64,000 nucleotides of DNA from CADEED01 sp035995425. GTDB lineage: Bacteria > Pseudomonadota > Gammaproteobacteria > Steroidobacterales > Steroidobacteraceae. The DNA is taken from NCBI GenBank assembly GCA_035995425.1, contig DASYKM010000201.1:24719-88718 (forward strand), given 5' to 3'. Of this stretch, positions 51,865-61,303 are shown piece after piece; position 1 is the first letter of the stretch; each line of letters starts with the position of its first letter. The notes below the pieces were generated by a model. That model ran no database searches. It saw nothing but the letters and a program-made list of their open reading frames with translations, and had not been told where the DNA came from. The position numbers and the translations under genes were made by a program.

Positions 51865-53130
51865 ATGCCAACCTTTCCCCGGAAGCCCTTTCTCTGGAAG
51901 CCATTGGTGGCGGCGCTCTTCCTGGTGACGTTCCTGTTCGTCTCCCTCATGGCGCCGGCACTCGCCGCCCGGACCGCGCTGCCAAAGGGCGTCCGGCTGC
52001 CGAAGGACGTCAAGGTCCCGAACGACACACCGGTGGCCATCTATCTACCGGCGAACGACCTGGGCACCCACTTCTACGTGAGCAGCATCGGCGCCTGGGC
52101 ATATCCGGGCAAGTCACTGGATGACGCGCGGCACGATCTCGGCGGGCAACTGTTCCCGCAGATGAAGACCGTGACGCTCACCGACGCCGGGCCATTCGCC
52201 GAGGGCAGTTACGGCCTGCTGGTTGCCATCAACCCGACCTGGAACATCGCCAGTGGCCAGCTCTCCCTGACCATGGACTACAAGGTCTACGACGCCGACT
52301 CCCACAAAGTGCTCGAAGGCAGCCAGGCGCAGAGCGTGGCGCTGCATTCTCCAGGCCCGCTGGGCGGTTTCCCCAACGCGGCGCGCAGCGTCACGCAGCT
52401 GGTCCTGTTTGACGTCCTCGCCAAGCTCAAGCCCAACGCGCAGAAATATCCAGCCACGGCGCAGATGGTGGCCATCGACCGGGAGCTGCTGATCGATCGC
52501 AAGAAGGCGGTGAACACCGGCACGGCGTTTTACATCAACAAGTCGGGACAGATGATCACCGCGGCCCATGTGCTGCGCGATTGCCTGGTGCTCGAGGCGC
52601 AGAAGGACAGCGTCACGCTGCCGGTCAAACTGAGCGCCAGCAGCAACCTGCTCGATCTGGCCGTGGTCGACAGCGGCAAGCCGACCGACAGCGCGCTGCC
52701 GCTGCGCATCGGTCAGACGATCACGCTCGGCGAAGGCGTCACCAACGTCGGCTACCCGCTGCAGGGATTGCTGGCGGACTCGCCCAACCTCACGCGCGGC
52801 AATGTCAGTGCGCGCGCCGGCATGAAAGGCTCGGTGGGCCTGTTCCAGTTCTCGGCGCCCATTCAGCCGGGCTCGAGCGGCGGCCCGGTGGTTTCCGACG
52901 GTGGCGAACTGCTCGGAATCACCGTGAGCTCCCTCAACGCGGCGGCGCTCATCAAGGACGGGCTGCTGCCGCAGAACGTGAATTTCGCGCTCGAGGCCAG
53001 ATACGCCGCCATGTTCCTGCGCGATTCGCACATCGAATTCGTCGAGGTCGAACCGAAAACCAACGGCAGCATGACGATCGCCAACGAGGCCGCGCTCGGC
53101 GCGGTGTTGCAGCTGAGCTGTTTTCAATGA
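51865..53130 (+). CDS. Exported trypsin-like serine protease
   Basis: A 421-residue protein: N-terminal helix (PLVAALFLVTFLFVSLMAPA), a beta-rich region of about 180 residues, then a chymotrypsin-fold protease with MITAAHVLRDC (His), DLAVVDSG (Asp) and QPGSSGGPVVSDGGELLG (Ser). It resembles DegP-type proteases, but no PDZ domain is present. GGGAGCC precedes ATG 51865. The gene directly after it overlaps by ATGA, suggesting the two exported proteins work as a pair. Targets are unknown. Confidence 0.85.
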   Translation: MPTFPRKPFLWKPLVAALFLVTFLFVSLMAPALAARTALPKGVRLPKDVKVPNDTPVAIYLPANDLGTHFYVSSIGAWAYPGKSLDDARHDLGGQLFPQMKTVTLTDAGPFAEGSYGLLVAINPTWNIASGQLSLTMDYKVYDADSHKVLEGSQAQSVALHSPGPLGGFPNAARSVTQLVLFDVLAKLKPNAQKYPATAQMVAIDRELLIDRKKAVNTGTAFYINKSGQMITAAHVLRDCLVLEAQKDSVTLPVKLSASSNLLDLAVVDSGKPTDSALPLRIGQTITLGEGVTNVGYPLQGLLADSPNLTRGNVSARAGMKGSVGLFQFSAPIQPGSSGGPVVSDGGELLGITVSSLNAAALIKDGLLPQNVNFALEARYAAMFLRDSHIEFVEVEPKTNGSMTIANEAALGAVLQLSCFQ

Positions 53131-53723
53131 GCCGGTATATGAGCAAGATGAAACCGTGCCTGCTCTGGGTTTGCGTCCTGCTGGCCGCCCAGGCGCATGC
53201 GGCAGACCCGATCGCCGCGCCCCTCGCCGCCGCTACAGTTCCCGCGAACGCGCTGCCGGCCATGAGCTTCTATGGCTCCATCGCCGACGATGAACTGTTC
53301 GACCTCATCAAGAAGAGCGATCAGTTCTCGCGCCTCGACAAGGAGTTGTTCGGCAGCCCGCTGCATCTGCGGGTCACACACACGTTGCAGCCCACGGCGA
53401 GTGGCAAGGCCACCGGCCTGCTGTCGGCCATCCTGACCGGCGGCACGCTCGGGCTGCTGCCGGCGGTCACCAACAACAGCCTCATGGTCACCTACGAAGT
53501 GCGCGTGCACGGCCGCGAGCTGGTTTCCTATTCCTACCAGCGCACGTTCACCCGAGCGTTCAACATCTGGGCGAAGGACGAGACGCACGGCCTCGGCAAG
53601 GAAGGAATGGAGTGGCTTCGTTCGACCGCCGGTGAATTCCTCGCGGCCGCGGCCGCCGATCCGAAGCTCGCCGCGCTCAAGAAGGAATACGAACGCTACT
53701 TCGGCGCGGTGCCGCCGCAGTAG
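53127..53723 (+). CDS. Exported partner of the trypsin-like protease
   Basis: A 198-residue protein with signal peptide (CLLWVCVLLAAQAHA). The mature part is a mixed helix/strand fold with ELFDLIKKSDQFSRLDKELF, PLHLRVTHTLQPTASGK and NNSLMVTYEVRVHGRELVSY. The family was not recognised. Its ATG overlaps the protease stop (ATGA), so its level is coupled to the protease; a chaperone, inhibitor or substrate role are all possible. The stop directly abuts that of the convergent FHA gene. Confidence 0.68.
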   Translation: MSRYMSKMKPCLLWVCVLLAAQAHAADPIAAPLAAATVPANALPAMSFYGSIADDELFDLIKKSDQFSRLDKELFGSPLHLRVTHTLQPTASGKATGLLSAILTGGTLGLLPAVTNNSLMVTYEVRVHGRELVSYSYQRTFTRAFNIWAKDETHGLGKEGMEWLRSTAGEFLAAAAADPKLAALKKEYERYFGAVPPQ

Positions 53724-55280
53724 CTAGTCGCGGACGGTGTAGCGGAACTGCGTACGGCCGATGGTGACCCGGTCGCCGTCTTTCAGAGCCTGGCGCGCGA
53801 CGCGCTTGCCGTTGACGAATACGCCGTTGGTGCTGTTCAGATCTTCGATCGAGGTGTGCACCGGGCCGGCCAGCAGCACGGCGTGATAACGGCTGATGTG
53901 CTTGGTGTCGAGCACCAGCTCATTGTCGGAGCCGCGGCCGATGCGCGTGCGGCGCCCGAGCACGTGCACGAAGTCGGTGTTGCCATCGGTGCGAATGAGC
54001 ACGCGTGCCGGGCCTTCGAGCGCGATTTCCTCGCCGGTCTGCGCCGCCGAATCGGGGACGCTGGCGACCCGCTTTTCGAGATCCGATTCGAGCTGATTTA
54101 TGCGGCCGTCGCGCTGCAGGATCGAGCGCTGGCTCTCGGCGATGACCGCGCGCCACTCATCGACGGTGACGTTCGCTTCTTCGAGCTTGCCGGTCTTGTC
54201 GCGTACTTCGATCTCGAGATTGCGGATGCTCTCTTCGGCCACCTGCAGGTCGTGGTCTTTCTCGGCGGCCTGGGCGCGCGCCAAATCGAGATCGAGCTTG
54301 AGCAGGCGAAGCTCGTCGTCGCGCACGTGGAGCTCGCTGCGCAGCTGCGGCACGAAAGGATCGGTGGATGCCAGCGCCTCGGCCAAACGCGCGTTGAGCT
54401 GGGCTTCACGCTGTTGCCGCGCTGCGAGGTCCGCCTCCAGCATCGCGATCTGCGCGTTGCGTCGCGTCTGCGCCGCGCGCAGGTTCATGACGTCACAGTC
54501 GAGCGCCTCACAGCGCTGTTCGCTCTTGCCGAGCTGCGTGCCTCGCGCAAAGAGCACCGCCGCTTGCGCCGCGAGCTCTTTCTGGAGCGCGGCGACGCGC
54601 GCCGCGCTCGCGTACAACTGGTCTTCGAGCTGCGGCTGCTCGGCGCTCTGCACGCCGAGGCGTTCCTTCGCCGTGTGCAGCGACTCCAGGTGTACGGCTA
54701 ACTGCTCGCGCAGCTGCACGGTCTCCGCGTTGGCGCGCGCAATGGCGACGGTGCGTTCGGCGTCGGCGATGCGGGCGCGCTCGGTGAGCTCTTCGATGCG
54801 GCGCTCGGCATTGGCCAGCCCTTTGCGCAGCTCTTCGATGAGCGGTGGCGAGGGCGGCAACGCGACCGGCACGGAAACGTGCGGCGTGGCGCGCGCGACG
54901 GCGGGCGTCGCGACCGCCGCCGGAGCGGGGACCACGGCCGGCTTCACTGAATTCGTGTGCGACTTGTTCCGGGCCGCCTTCTGACCATGGGTCTGGCTTT
55001 GCGGCATCGCCGGCATTTCATGCGTGCCGCTGTGATCGAGGTCGTATGCGGGAATCGCGGCCTGCAGCGTGGGAATTACCTCGGCCTGCAGTGCCGGCAT
55101 TTCCATCGTCGATTCGACCGCGTTGGTGACGAGCGGAGTCGTCGCGTCGCTCGGTACCACCCAGCTGTCGGTGTGGTCGTTGAGCGAGGATTCGTACGCA
55201 GCGACATCCAACACGGGCAATTCGGCCGTGGCCTCGTTGTCGACGTCCGTGGGAGACGCGCTGGTATTCGCCGGTGACAT
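53724..55280 (-). CDS. FHA-domain protein with long coiled coil
   Basis: A 518-residue protein. Residues about 1-150 are low complexity (PAVVPAPAAVATPAVARATP); about 155-410 form a continuous coiled coil (EELRKGLANAERRIEELTER and onward); about 425-518 form an FHA domain with RTRIGRGSDNELVLDTKHIS, RYHAVLLAGP and LNSTNGVFVNGKRV. The pThr-binding residues (R, S, R-x-H, N) appear intact. No membrane helix is present. It may be a further reader of a Ser/Thr kinase, but it is 9 kb from the kinase cluster. Confidence 0.83.
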   Translation of the reverse strand: MSPANTSASPTDVDNEATAELPVLDVAAYESSLNDHTDSWVVPSDATTPLVTNAVESTMEMPALQAEVIPTLQAAIPAYDLDHSGTHEMPAMPQSQTHGQKAARNKSHTNSVKPAVVPAPAAVATPAVARATPHVSVPVALPPSPPLIEELRKGLANAERRIEELTERARIADAERTVAIARANAETVQLREQLAVHLESLHTAKERLGVQSAEQPQLEDQLYASAARVAALQKELAAQAAVLFARGTQLGKSEQRCEALDCDVMNLRAAQTRRNAQIAMLEADLAARQQREAQLNARLAEALASTDPFVPQLRSELHVRDDELRLLKLDLDLARAQAAEKDHDLQVAEESIRNLEIEVRDKTGKLEEANVTVDEWRAVIAESQRSILQRDGRINQLESDLEKRVASVPDSAAQTGEEIALEGPARVLIRTDGNTDFVHVLGRRTRIGRGSDNELVLDTKHISRYHAVLLAGPVHTSIEDLNSTNGVFVNGKRVARQALKDGDRVTIGRTQFRYTVRD

Positions 55281-55465
55281 CGGAGGAAATCCCCAATTCT
55301 TCGTTTTCTGCCGGGATTCTAGCCCTCGCGCAACGGCGCATGGTTGAAGACTTCTGGCGTCGCTACGGAAATGCGAATGCGCTTCTCAGTTCTGTCAAAA
55401 GCCCCTAGGAAGCCCGCGCACGACGGAAAGTTGAGGGGGCCGCCGTTGGGTTATGGTTGCGCTCC

Positions 55466-56050
55466 ATGAATACGCCTCCCCCGCGACAGCGGCGCGCCTA
55501 CTTCGAATGCCGCCACGGCCAGCTCCACGTGCATAACGCCATTCCCATTGGTGGCGGGTTCGACGAGCTGACCACGCTCATCTGCCTGCACGGCAACGGG
55601 GGCTCCGGCCGGGCTTTCCTCGAACTGTCGCGGCGGCTGGGTACCAGCCGCTCGATCTACAGCCCGGACCTGCCTGGGTGCGGCGAATCCGATGCGCCAC
55701 CGGCGCCGCTCGGGATCGTGGGCTACGCCGACGCCATCGGCGACTTTCTCGACTCGATGCGGTTCCGCCAGATCGACTTGTTAGGAGCCGGCGCGGGCGC
55801 GGCGGTCGCGGCCGAGCTGGCCATCGCGCGCCCGAAGGTGGTCCGCAGGGTTTGCCTGTTGGGCTCGCCGGGAAAAGAGATCGCGGCCGCGTCGCCCGGC
55901 GCGCAAGCGCTGCGCGAAGCCGGCGTCGCGTGGCAGGCCGAGCGACGCCAACTGATCCAGCAACCGGTAGTGGCGCTCGATTCCGAAGCCAGCATGCAAA
56001 CCGCCGCGGATTCGCTCGCGGCGCAAATGATCGCCTTCCTGGCCGGCTAA
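55466..56050 (+). CDS. Short alpha/beta-hydrolase-like protein lacking nucleophile Ser
   Basis: A 194-residue protein. The fold is recognisable (CLHGNGGSGRAFLELSRRL, YSPDLPGCGESDAPP and IDLLGAGAGAAVAAELAIA), but the nucleophile elbow reads G-A-G-A-G in place of G-x-S-x-G, and the chain ends before the usual Asp and His positions (typical length 260-300). It is therefore probably not a hydrolase: a truncated or repurposed member, or a decaying gene. ATG 55466 begins the conserved part. Its stop overlaps that of the convergent GNAT gene (CTAA). Confidence 0.7.
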   Translation: MNTPPPRQRRAYFECRHGQLHVHNAIPIGGGFDELTTLICLHGNGGSGRAFLELSRRLGTSRSIYSPDLPGCGESDAPPAPLGIVGYADAIGDFLDSMRFRQIDLLGAGAGAAVAAELAIARPKVVRRVCLLGSPGKEIAAASPGAQALREAGVAWQAERRQLIQQPVVALDSEASMQTAADSLAAQMIAFLAG

Positions 56051-56796
56051 CTTTTCAGATGCATGAACGGCGCGGTGAGCTCGGACAACCGAAGCTTCTG
56101 CGCACCGTTCGTATCGAAGTTGCCGGGATCGAGCCAGCGCGAATAGGCGTCCTCGAGTCCGCCGTTCCAGTCGACGTCGACGATGGCGAACCAGGTGGTG
56201 TCGCGATTGCGCCCCTTGTTGACGATGGCCTGGCGAAACAGCCCCTCGTAAGTGAAGCCGAAACGCGTCGCGGCAGCGCGCGACGGCAGATTGCAGCTGT
56301 CGCACTTCCATTCGTAGCGCCGGTATCCGAGCTCGAATGCATTCGCCATCAGCAGATACATGGACTCCGTCGCCGCGCGCGTCTGCGCCAGCCGCGGCGA
56401 AAAGTAGATGTTGCCGATTTCGATGACGCCGTGTCTGGGCTCGATGCGCATGTACGCGCAGCTGCCGGCAGCGCGCCCGCTCGCCGCGTCGACGATGGCG
56501 TAGAACTGCGGATCGCGCGAGCTTTCCGCCTCCTGGCACCACTTTTCGTAGTCGGCAAAAATGTTGTACGGCCCATGGAAGGAATAGGTCCAGCGCGTGC
56601 CGTCGGCATCGTCGGCCTGCGCTTCAAAGAGATCGCGCGCGTGACGCGCGGCGTTGAGCGGCTCGATGCGGGCGTAACGTCCTTGCAGCGTCGCGTGCAG
56701 CGGAAAGGGTGGCGATTTCCAGCCCGGCACGTCGAAGCCGATCGGCTGTCCGAACTGGTTGAATCGTTGCGGCCCGGGTGGTGGTTTCATGCGCAC
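56047..56796 (-). CDS. GNAT N-acetyltransferase, RimJ/RimL-like
   Basis: A 249-residue protein. The fold runs TLQGRYARIEPLNAARHARD, GSCAYMRIEPRHGVIEIGNI, YFSPRLAQTRAATESMYLLM and CNLPSRAAATRFGFTYEGLF, matching Acetyltransf_3 enzymes that acetylate an amino group from acetyl-CoA. The R-x-A-T-E near the CoA pyrophosphate loop fits. The substrate is unknown. Located between the alpha/beta-hydrolase-like gene and the divergent S9 peptidase. Confidence 0.85.
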   Translation of the reverse strand: MRMKPPPGPQRFNQFGQPIGFDVPGWKSPPFPLHATLQGRYARIEPLNAARHARDLFEAQADDADGTRWTYSFHGPYNIFADYEKWCQEAESSRDPQFYAIVDAASGRAAGSCAYMRIEPRHGVIEIGNIYFSPRLAQTRAATESMYLLMANAFELGYRRYEWKCDSCNLPSRAAATRFGFTYEGLFRQAIVNKGRNRDTTWFAIVDVDWNGGLEDAYSRWLDPGNFDTNGAQKLRLSELTAPFMHLKS

Positions 56797-56933
56797 GATT
56801 CTCGCACCCGCAGGGCGACCAAGCGAAGGGACACTACGTCGAGGCGAACGTGAAAAGCTTGCCTCGACAATTTGCGAATGATCAGAATGGCCACAAGCAC
56901 GCAGATTCTGCGCACAACAAGATTGGGGAATTC

Positions 56934-58982
56934 ATGCAACGTCTCACGCTCCTGTTGATCACCGTCTTGTTCGCAGCCGCAGCCGGTGCGCAAACACCTC
57001 CGCCGGGCGATTCGCGGGTGCTCACCGCGGAAAAGATGTGGGCATTGAAGCGCCTGGGCGATCCGGCGATCACGCCGGACGGGCAGACCGCCGTGGTGCC
57101 TCTCACTACCTACGACATTGCCGAGAACAAGGGCCTCACCGACCTGTGGCTCATTCCCGTCGCGGGCGGTCCGGCGCGCCAGCTGACCAGCGACAAGGGC
57201 AGCGAAAGCCAGGCTACCGTGAGTCCCGATGGCAAGTGGATCGCTTTCGTCGCCAAGCGCGGCGACGACACCGAGAGTCAGATCTATGTGATCGCGGTGG
57301 ATGGTGGCGAAGCGAGGCGTATCACCAAAGTACCCACGGGCGTATCCGCGCCCAAATGGTTTCCCGACAGCAGCCGGCTCGCGTTCGTGAGCGAGGTCTG
57401 GCCCAACCTGCCGCGCTGGGAGGACCAGGCGGCGCGCAAGAAGGAGCGCGAAGAATCGAAGATGTCGGCGCGAGTCTGGACCCGCGCGCCCATCTCCTAC
57501 TTCGATCACTATCTCGACGACACCGAGCCGCAGCTGTTCTCGATCGCACTCGCCGGCGGCGAGCCGGCCGCCATCACGCGCATGTCGGGCTATCACCTGT
57601 CGAAACAGGAATACGATGCCACCTCCTATGACATCTCGCCCGACGGACTCGAGGTGGCGTTTGCAGCCGACGTCGACCAGACCGGCATCGCCAGCAACGT
57701 CGACATCATTCTGCTCGAAGCCTGCGGCTGCAAGCCGCCGCGCGACATCTCCGCGGCTAACAAAGCCGACGAAGACGCACCGCGCTACAGCCCCGATGGC
57801 CGGCGGCTGGCCTTCACGCAGAAACGCATCGAGAAGTTCTACGCCGATCGTTCGCGCCTCATGATCTTCGACCGCGCCGCCGGCACGACGGTGGGCGTCA
57901 CGGAGAACTGGGATCGTTCGGCAGACGGGCTGGTGTGGGAACGCGATTCGCGCGGTTTGTTAGGCACCATCGACGATGCGGGGACACGCCGCGTATACCG
58001 TTTCAGGCTCGATGGCGGCGTGCCCACGGCGATCACCAAGGCGTCCACCTTCGGCGGCCTTGCGCTCTCGCGCAATGGCAAGGCGCTCGTGGCGATCCGC
58101 CAGAGCTTCACAGAGCCGCCGACGCTGGTGTCTATCTCGTCGCGCACCGGCGTCGCGACCAAGCTCTCGACCTTCAACGACGCTGCCCTGGCGGGCTTCG
58201 ACCAGGGCAAGGTCGAAAGCATCGCCTACAAGGGCGCGAAAGATGCCGACATCCAGATGTGGGTGGTCTATCCACCAGGCTTCGACCCGACCAAGAAATA
58301 TCCGGTGATGATGTTGCTGCACGGCGGGCCGCACAACTCCATGACCGACGGCACCCAGTGGCGCTGGAACGCGGAGGTTTTCGCGAGCTGGGGCTACGTG
58401 GTGACCTGGCACAACTTTCACGGCTCGAGCGGCTTCGGCAATGATTTCACCGATTCCATCAACCCCGACTGGATCACGCTGCCGTACGAGGACACCATCA
58501 AGGCGGCCGAGTGGCTCATGGCGAAGCCGTGGATAGATCGTGAACGCATGGTGGCGGCCGGCGGAAGTTACGGCGGCTTCCTCGCCGCCACCTTGTTAGG
58601 CCGCCAGCATCCGTTCAAGGCGCTGGTGGCGCACGCGGCGGTGTATGACATGTACACGCAGCAGGGCGCGGACTACGGCGCGGAGACCGAGCGCTTCTTC
58701 AACTTCTGGGACAAACCCGAGGAATTCGCGCGGTATTCGCCGCACACCTATGCCGGCAATTTCAACACGCCCACCCTGGTGATTCACAACCAGCTCGACC
58801 TGCGCGTACCGTTGAGCCACGGCATCGAGCTGTTCAACACACTGCAGAAACGCGGCGTGCCGTCGAAGCTGGTGTCTTTCCCGGATGAGAATCACTGGGT
58901 GCTCAAGCCGCAGAATTCATTGTTCTGGTACCAGACCGTGCACGACTGGGTGGCAACCTATGCCGCGCCCGGCGCCAGGTAG
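56934..58982 (+). CDS. Secreted S9-family prolyl oligopeptidase/DPP-like peptidase
   Basis: A 682-residue protein with signal peptide (LTLLLITVLFAAAAGAQ). A beta-propeller (about 40-420) with WDS-like blades such as SPDGKWIAFVAKRGDD and SPDGLEVAFAADVD is followed by an alpha/beta-hydrolase domain with catalytic Ser in AAGGSYGGFLAATLLGRQ, Asp in QLDLRVPLSHG and His in FPDENHWVLK. It cleaves peptides, often after Pro or Ala, in the periplasm. ATG 56934, preceded by GGGGA, is chosen; the open frame upstream lacks conservation. Confidence 0.92.
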   Translation: MQRLTLLLITVLFAAAAGAQTPPPGDSRVLTAEKMWALKRLGDPAITPDGQTAVVPLTTYDIAENKGLTDLWLIPVAGGPARQLTSDKGSESQATVSPDGKWIAFVAKRGDDTESQIYVIAVDGGEARRITKVPTGVSAPKWFPDSSRLAFVSEVWPNLPRWEDQAARKKEREESKMSARVWTRAPISYFDHYLDDTEPQLFSIALAGGEPAAITRMSGYHLSKQEYDATSYDISPDGLEVAFAADVDQTGIASNVDIILLEACGCKPPRDISAANKADEDAPRYSPDGRRLAFTQKRIEKFYADRSRLMIFDRAAGTTVGVTENWDRSADGLVWERDSRGLLGTIDDAGTRRVYRFRLDGGVPTAITKASTFGGLALSRNGKALVAIRQSFTEPPTLVSISSRTGVATKLSTFNDAALAGFDQGKVESIAYKGAKDADIQMWVVYPPGFDPTKKYPVMMLLHGGPHNSMTDGTQWRWNAEVFASWGYVVTWHNFHGSSGFGNDFTDSINPDWITLPYEDTIKAAEWLMAKPWIDRERMVAAGGSYGGFLAATLLGRQHPFKALVAHAAVYDMYTQQGADYGAETERFFNFWDKPEEFARYSPHTYAGNFNTPTLVIHNQLDLRVPLSHGIELFNTLQKRGVPSKLVSFPDENHWVLKPQNSLFWYQTVHDWVATYAAPGAR

Positions 58983-59007
58983 TCGGGCCAGATAATCAGG
59001 AGACGCC

Positions 59008-60114
59008 ATGAAGCGCAGAACTTTTCTCTCGGTCGCCAGTGTCGGCGCGCTTGCCTCGATCGCTCCGGCCTGGGCGGCGAAAAAGCCCAAGCCGCTGAAG
59101 ATCCTGATTCTCGGCGGCACCCGTTTCATCGGGCTGCACATGACGGCGCTGGCGCTGGCGCGCGGCCACACGCTCACCTTCTTCAATCGCGGCAAGACCG
59201 GGACCGACCGCTATCCCGAGGTCGAGCGCATCAAGGGCGATCGCAATGGCGAAATCGATGGGCTCAAGAATCGCGAATGGGACGTGGTCATCGACAATTC
59301 CGGGTACGTGCCGCGACACGTGCGGCTCTCGGCCGAATTGCTGGCACCGAAGGTGAAGCAGTATTTGTTCATCTCGTCGATCTCGGTCTACCCGGACTTC
59401 AGCGTGGCGCGCAATGAAGATTCCCCGGTCGGCAAGCTCGCCGATGAGTCGGTCGAGAAAGTGGACGGCGAAACCTACGGACCGCTGAAGGCGCTGTGCG
59501 AACAGGCGGCGTCAAAGGCGTTCCCGGGGCGCGCCACCGTCATCCGCCCCGGCCTCATCGTCGGCCCCGATGACAACACCGATCGTTTCACCTACTGGCC
59601 GGCGCGCGCGGCGCGCGGCGGTGAATTCATCGCGCCGGGCGCGCCGACCGATGCGTTCCAGGTCATCGACGTGCGCGATCTGGCGGCGTTCACGCTCGCC
59701 GTCGTCGAAAACAACGTCACGGGCACGTACAACGCGGTGTCCAACGTCAACGAGTTCAAGTTCGGCGAGCTCACCGACGCCTGCATAGCCGCGGCCAGGA
59801 AGCAGGCGAAACCGGCCAGCACGCCCCGCGCTATCTACCTGCCCGCTGAATTTCTCGAGGAGCAGAAGGTCGAGCCATGGAGCGAGATGCCGGTGTGGTT
59901 GCCGGCCAAGGGCGAGGAAGCCGCATTCGCCGGCACCAGCAACAAGGCCGCGGTCGCGAAGGGTCTGAAGATCACGCCTATCAAGAAGACCGTGAACGAC
60001 ACGCTCGCGTGGCATCTGACGCGCCCCGCCGAAGAGCGCGAGAAGCTCAAATCCGGCATCGCCCCCGAAAAAGAGGCCACGGTGCTGGCGGCCTGGAAGG
60101 CGAAGAAGTCGTGA
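59008..60114 (+). CDS. Tat-exported NAD-dependent epimerase/reductase-like protein
   Basis: A 368-residue protein starting MKRRTFLSVASVGALASIAP (twin-arginine-like, then AWA). The Rossmann loop is LGGTRFIGLHMTALALARGH, with ISSISVYPDFS and the Y-x-x-x-K pair in GETYGPLKALCE. It resembles NAD-dependent epimerase/dehydratase family members that have been found exported via Tat. The substrate is unknown, and a cofactor-loaded folded export is implied. AGGAGAC stands 6 bp before the ATG. Confidence 0.83.
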   Translation: MKRRTFLSVASVGALASIAPAWAAKKPKPLKILILGGTRFIGLHMTALALARGHTLTFFNRGKTGTDRYPEVERIKGDRNGEIDGLKNREWDVVIDNSGYVPRHVRLSAELLAPKVKQYLFISSISVYPDFSVARNEDSPVGKLADESVEKVDGETYGPLKALCEQAASKAFPGRATVIRPGLIVGPDDNTDRFTYWPARAARGGEFIAPGAPTDAFQVIDVRDLAAFTLAVVENNVTGTYNAVSNVNEFKFGELTDACIAAARKQAKPASTPRAIYLPAEFLEEQKVEPWSEMPVWLPAKGEEAAFAGTSNKAAVAKGLKITPIKKTVNDTLAWHLTRPAEEREKLKSGIAPEKEATVLAAWKAKKS

Positions 60115-60121
60115 CCGAAGG

Positions 60122-60604
60122 TCAGCGCGTGATCGGCCCGAACGGCTGGGCATCGCCCGCGTCATAGATATCGACTTGTTTGCCGTTGCGCACCATGCGC
60201 TTTCCAAGCCTGGGGAAATCGGCGACGTCGAACTCGCGGTTTTCGCCGCCCGATAGATAGACGAGGTCATCGGGGCCCGGGTTGCGCATCAGGTGCGCCA
60301 CCGAGGGCGCGGGGAAGCCGATGAAGTCGCCGGCCGTCACTTCGTACTCGACCTCGTCGATCAGCGCGATGGCGCGGCCTGACAGCACGTAGATCCACTC
60401 TTCTTCGAGCTGATGCGAGTGGTAGACGTAGGATTCCTTGCCCATGGGCACGCGGATGAAATTCACGCCGGTGCGTTTGAGGCCCACGCTGCGCGCGAGC
60501 TGCATTCCACGCATTTCCGAGTTCGGATTCCAGGGATGCGAAAATTCCTGGGAGTGCGCGGCCGCGTCGGCGGCACGAACGATGTTGAGGCTGGGTTTGT
60601 CCAT
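60122..60604 (-). CDS. Cupin-domain protein
   Basis: A 160-residue protein. The cupin metal motif is YVYHSHQLEEEWIYVLSG (two His and Glu), followed by GDFIGFPAPSVAHLMRNPGP with the third His. Both conserved cupin motifs are present, so it probably binds a metal ion and a small ligand. The specific reaction cannot be read from sequence. Convergent with the epimerase 7 bp away. Confidence 0.85.
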   Translation of the reverse strand: MDKPSLNIVRAADAAAHSQEFSHPWNPNSEMRGMQLARSVGLKRTGVNFIRVPMGKESYVYHSHQLEEEWIYVLSGRAIALIDEVEYEVTAGDFIGFPAPSVAHLMRNPGPDDLVYLSGGENREFDVADFPRLGKRMVRNGKQVDIYDAGDAQPFGPITR

Positions 60605-60672
60605 GCCGCAACCATAACTGGTCGGTGGAACCGCGTCAGCCGGAAAGCGCTCTCGCCGGCTGACGCACCGGG

Positions 60673-60882
60673 TTACGTCGGAGGTTGTGCCTGCTTGTCG
60701 GCCTGCTGCTTGCCGAGGAACCAGATGATGCCGCCGACCACGATCATCGCGATGCGGATGCCGTTGCCCGCTCCGGTGCCCCAGTTGTCCACCCAGTTGG
60801 TCAGAATGAATTCCATGTTGATGTACTTCAGGACGAATGACCCGGCGCCCAGAAATACCAATAGACCGCCAAAACCCTGCAT
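60673..60882 (-). CDS. Two-helix small membrane protein
   Basis: A 69-residue protein with two hydrophobic segments (GLLVFLGAGSFVLKYI and IRIAMIVVGGIIWFLG) and a polar Gln/Lys-rich C-terminus. It is a small inner-membrane protein of unknown function. AGGGGACGC stands about 3 bp upstream of the ATG. Stands alone between the cupin and AzlD genes. Confidence 0.65.
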   Translation of the reverse strand: MQGFGGLLVFLGAGSFVLKYINMEFILTNWVDNWGTGAGNGIRIAMIVVGGIIWFLGKQQADKQAQPPT

Positions 60883-60961
60883 GTGCGTCCCCTCGTCGTT
60901 TGTAATTGTTATCGACGGCGCGACACTACGCCCGCGTGCTAGCTAGGGCAACTTTCGAAGC

Positions 60962-61303
60962 TCAGAGGTAAAGCCTCGCCAGCGTGAACGCGGCCAGTCC
61001 CGACGCGAGACAGCCGACGATGTTGCGCGACCAGCAAAGCCAGAGTCCCGCGGCCAGCGCGCCGACCAATCGTGGATTGAAAAGCGACAGGTCGATGACC
61101 GTGCCGGGCGGATGCAGCAGCACATCCGGAACGATGATGGCGGCGAGCGTGCACACCGGCGCGTAGCGCAGCGCGACTTCGACGCGGTGCCCGAGCCGCA
61201 AGCGCGCACCGGCGATGAGAAACGATGTGCGCGTGACGAAGGTAGATAGCGCGAGGCCGACGATGACCACGCCCAGCGCGATGCCGGACACCGGATCCGT
61301 CAT
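60962..61303 (-). CDS. azlD: AzlD-family membrane protein (branched-chain amino acid export)
   Basis: A 113-residue AzlD protein of three or four helices (VIVGLALSTFVTRTSFLIAG, VCTLAAIIVPDVLLHPPGTV and VGALAAGLWLCWSRNIVGCL). Start ATG 61303 overlaps the AzlC stop (ATGA), the classic AzlCD arrangement. It helps AzlC export branched-chain amino acids. Confidence 0.88.
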   Translation of the reverse strand: MTDPVSGIALGVVIVGLALSTFVTRTSFLIAGARLRLGHRVEVALRYAPVCTLAAIIVPDVLLHPPGTVIDLSLFNPRLVGALAAGLWLCWSRNIVGCLASGLAAFTLARLYL

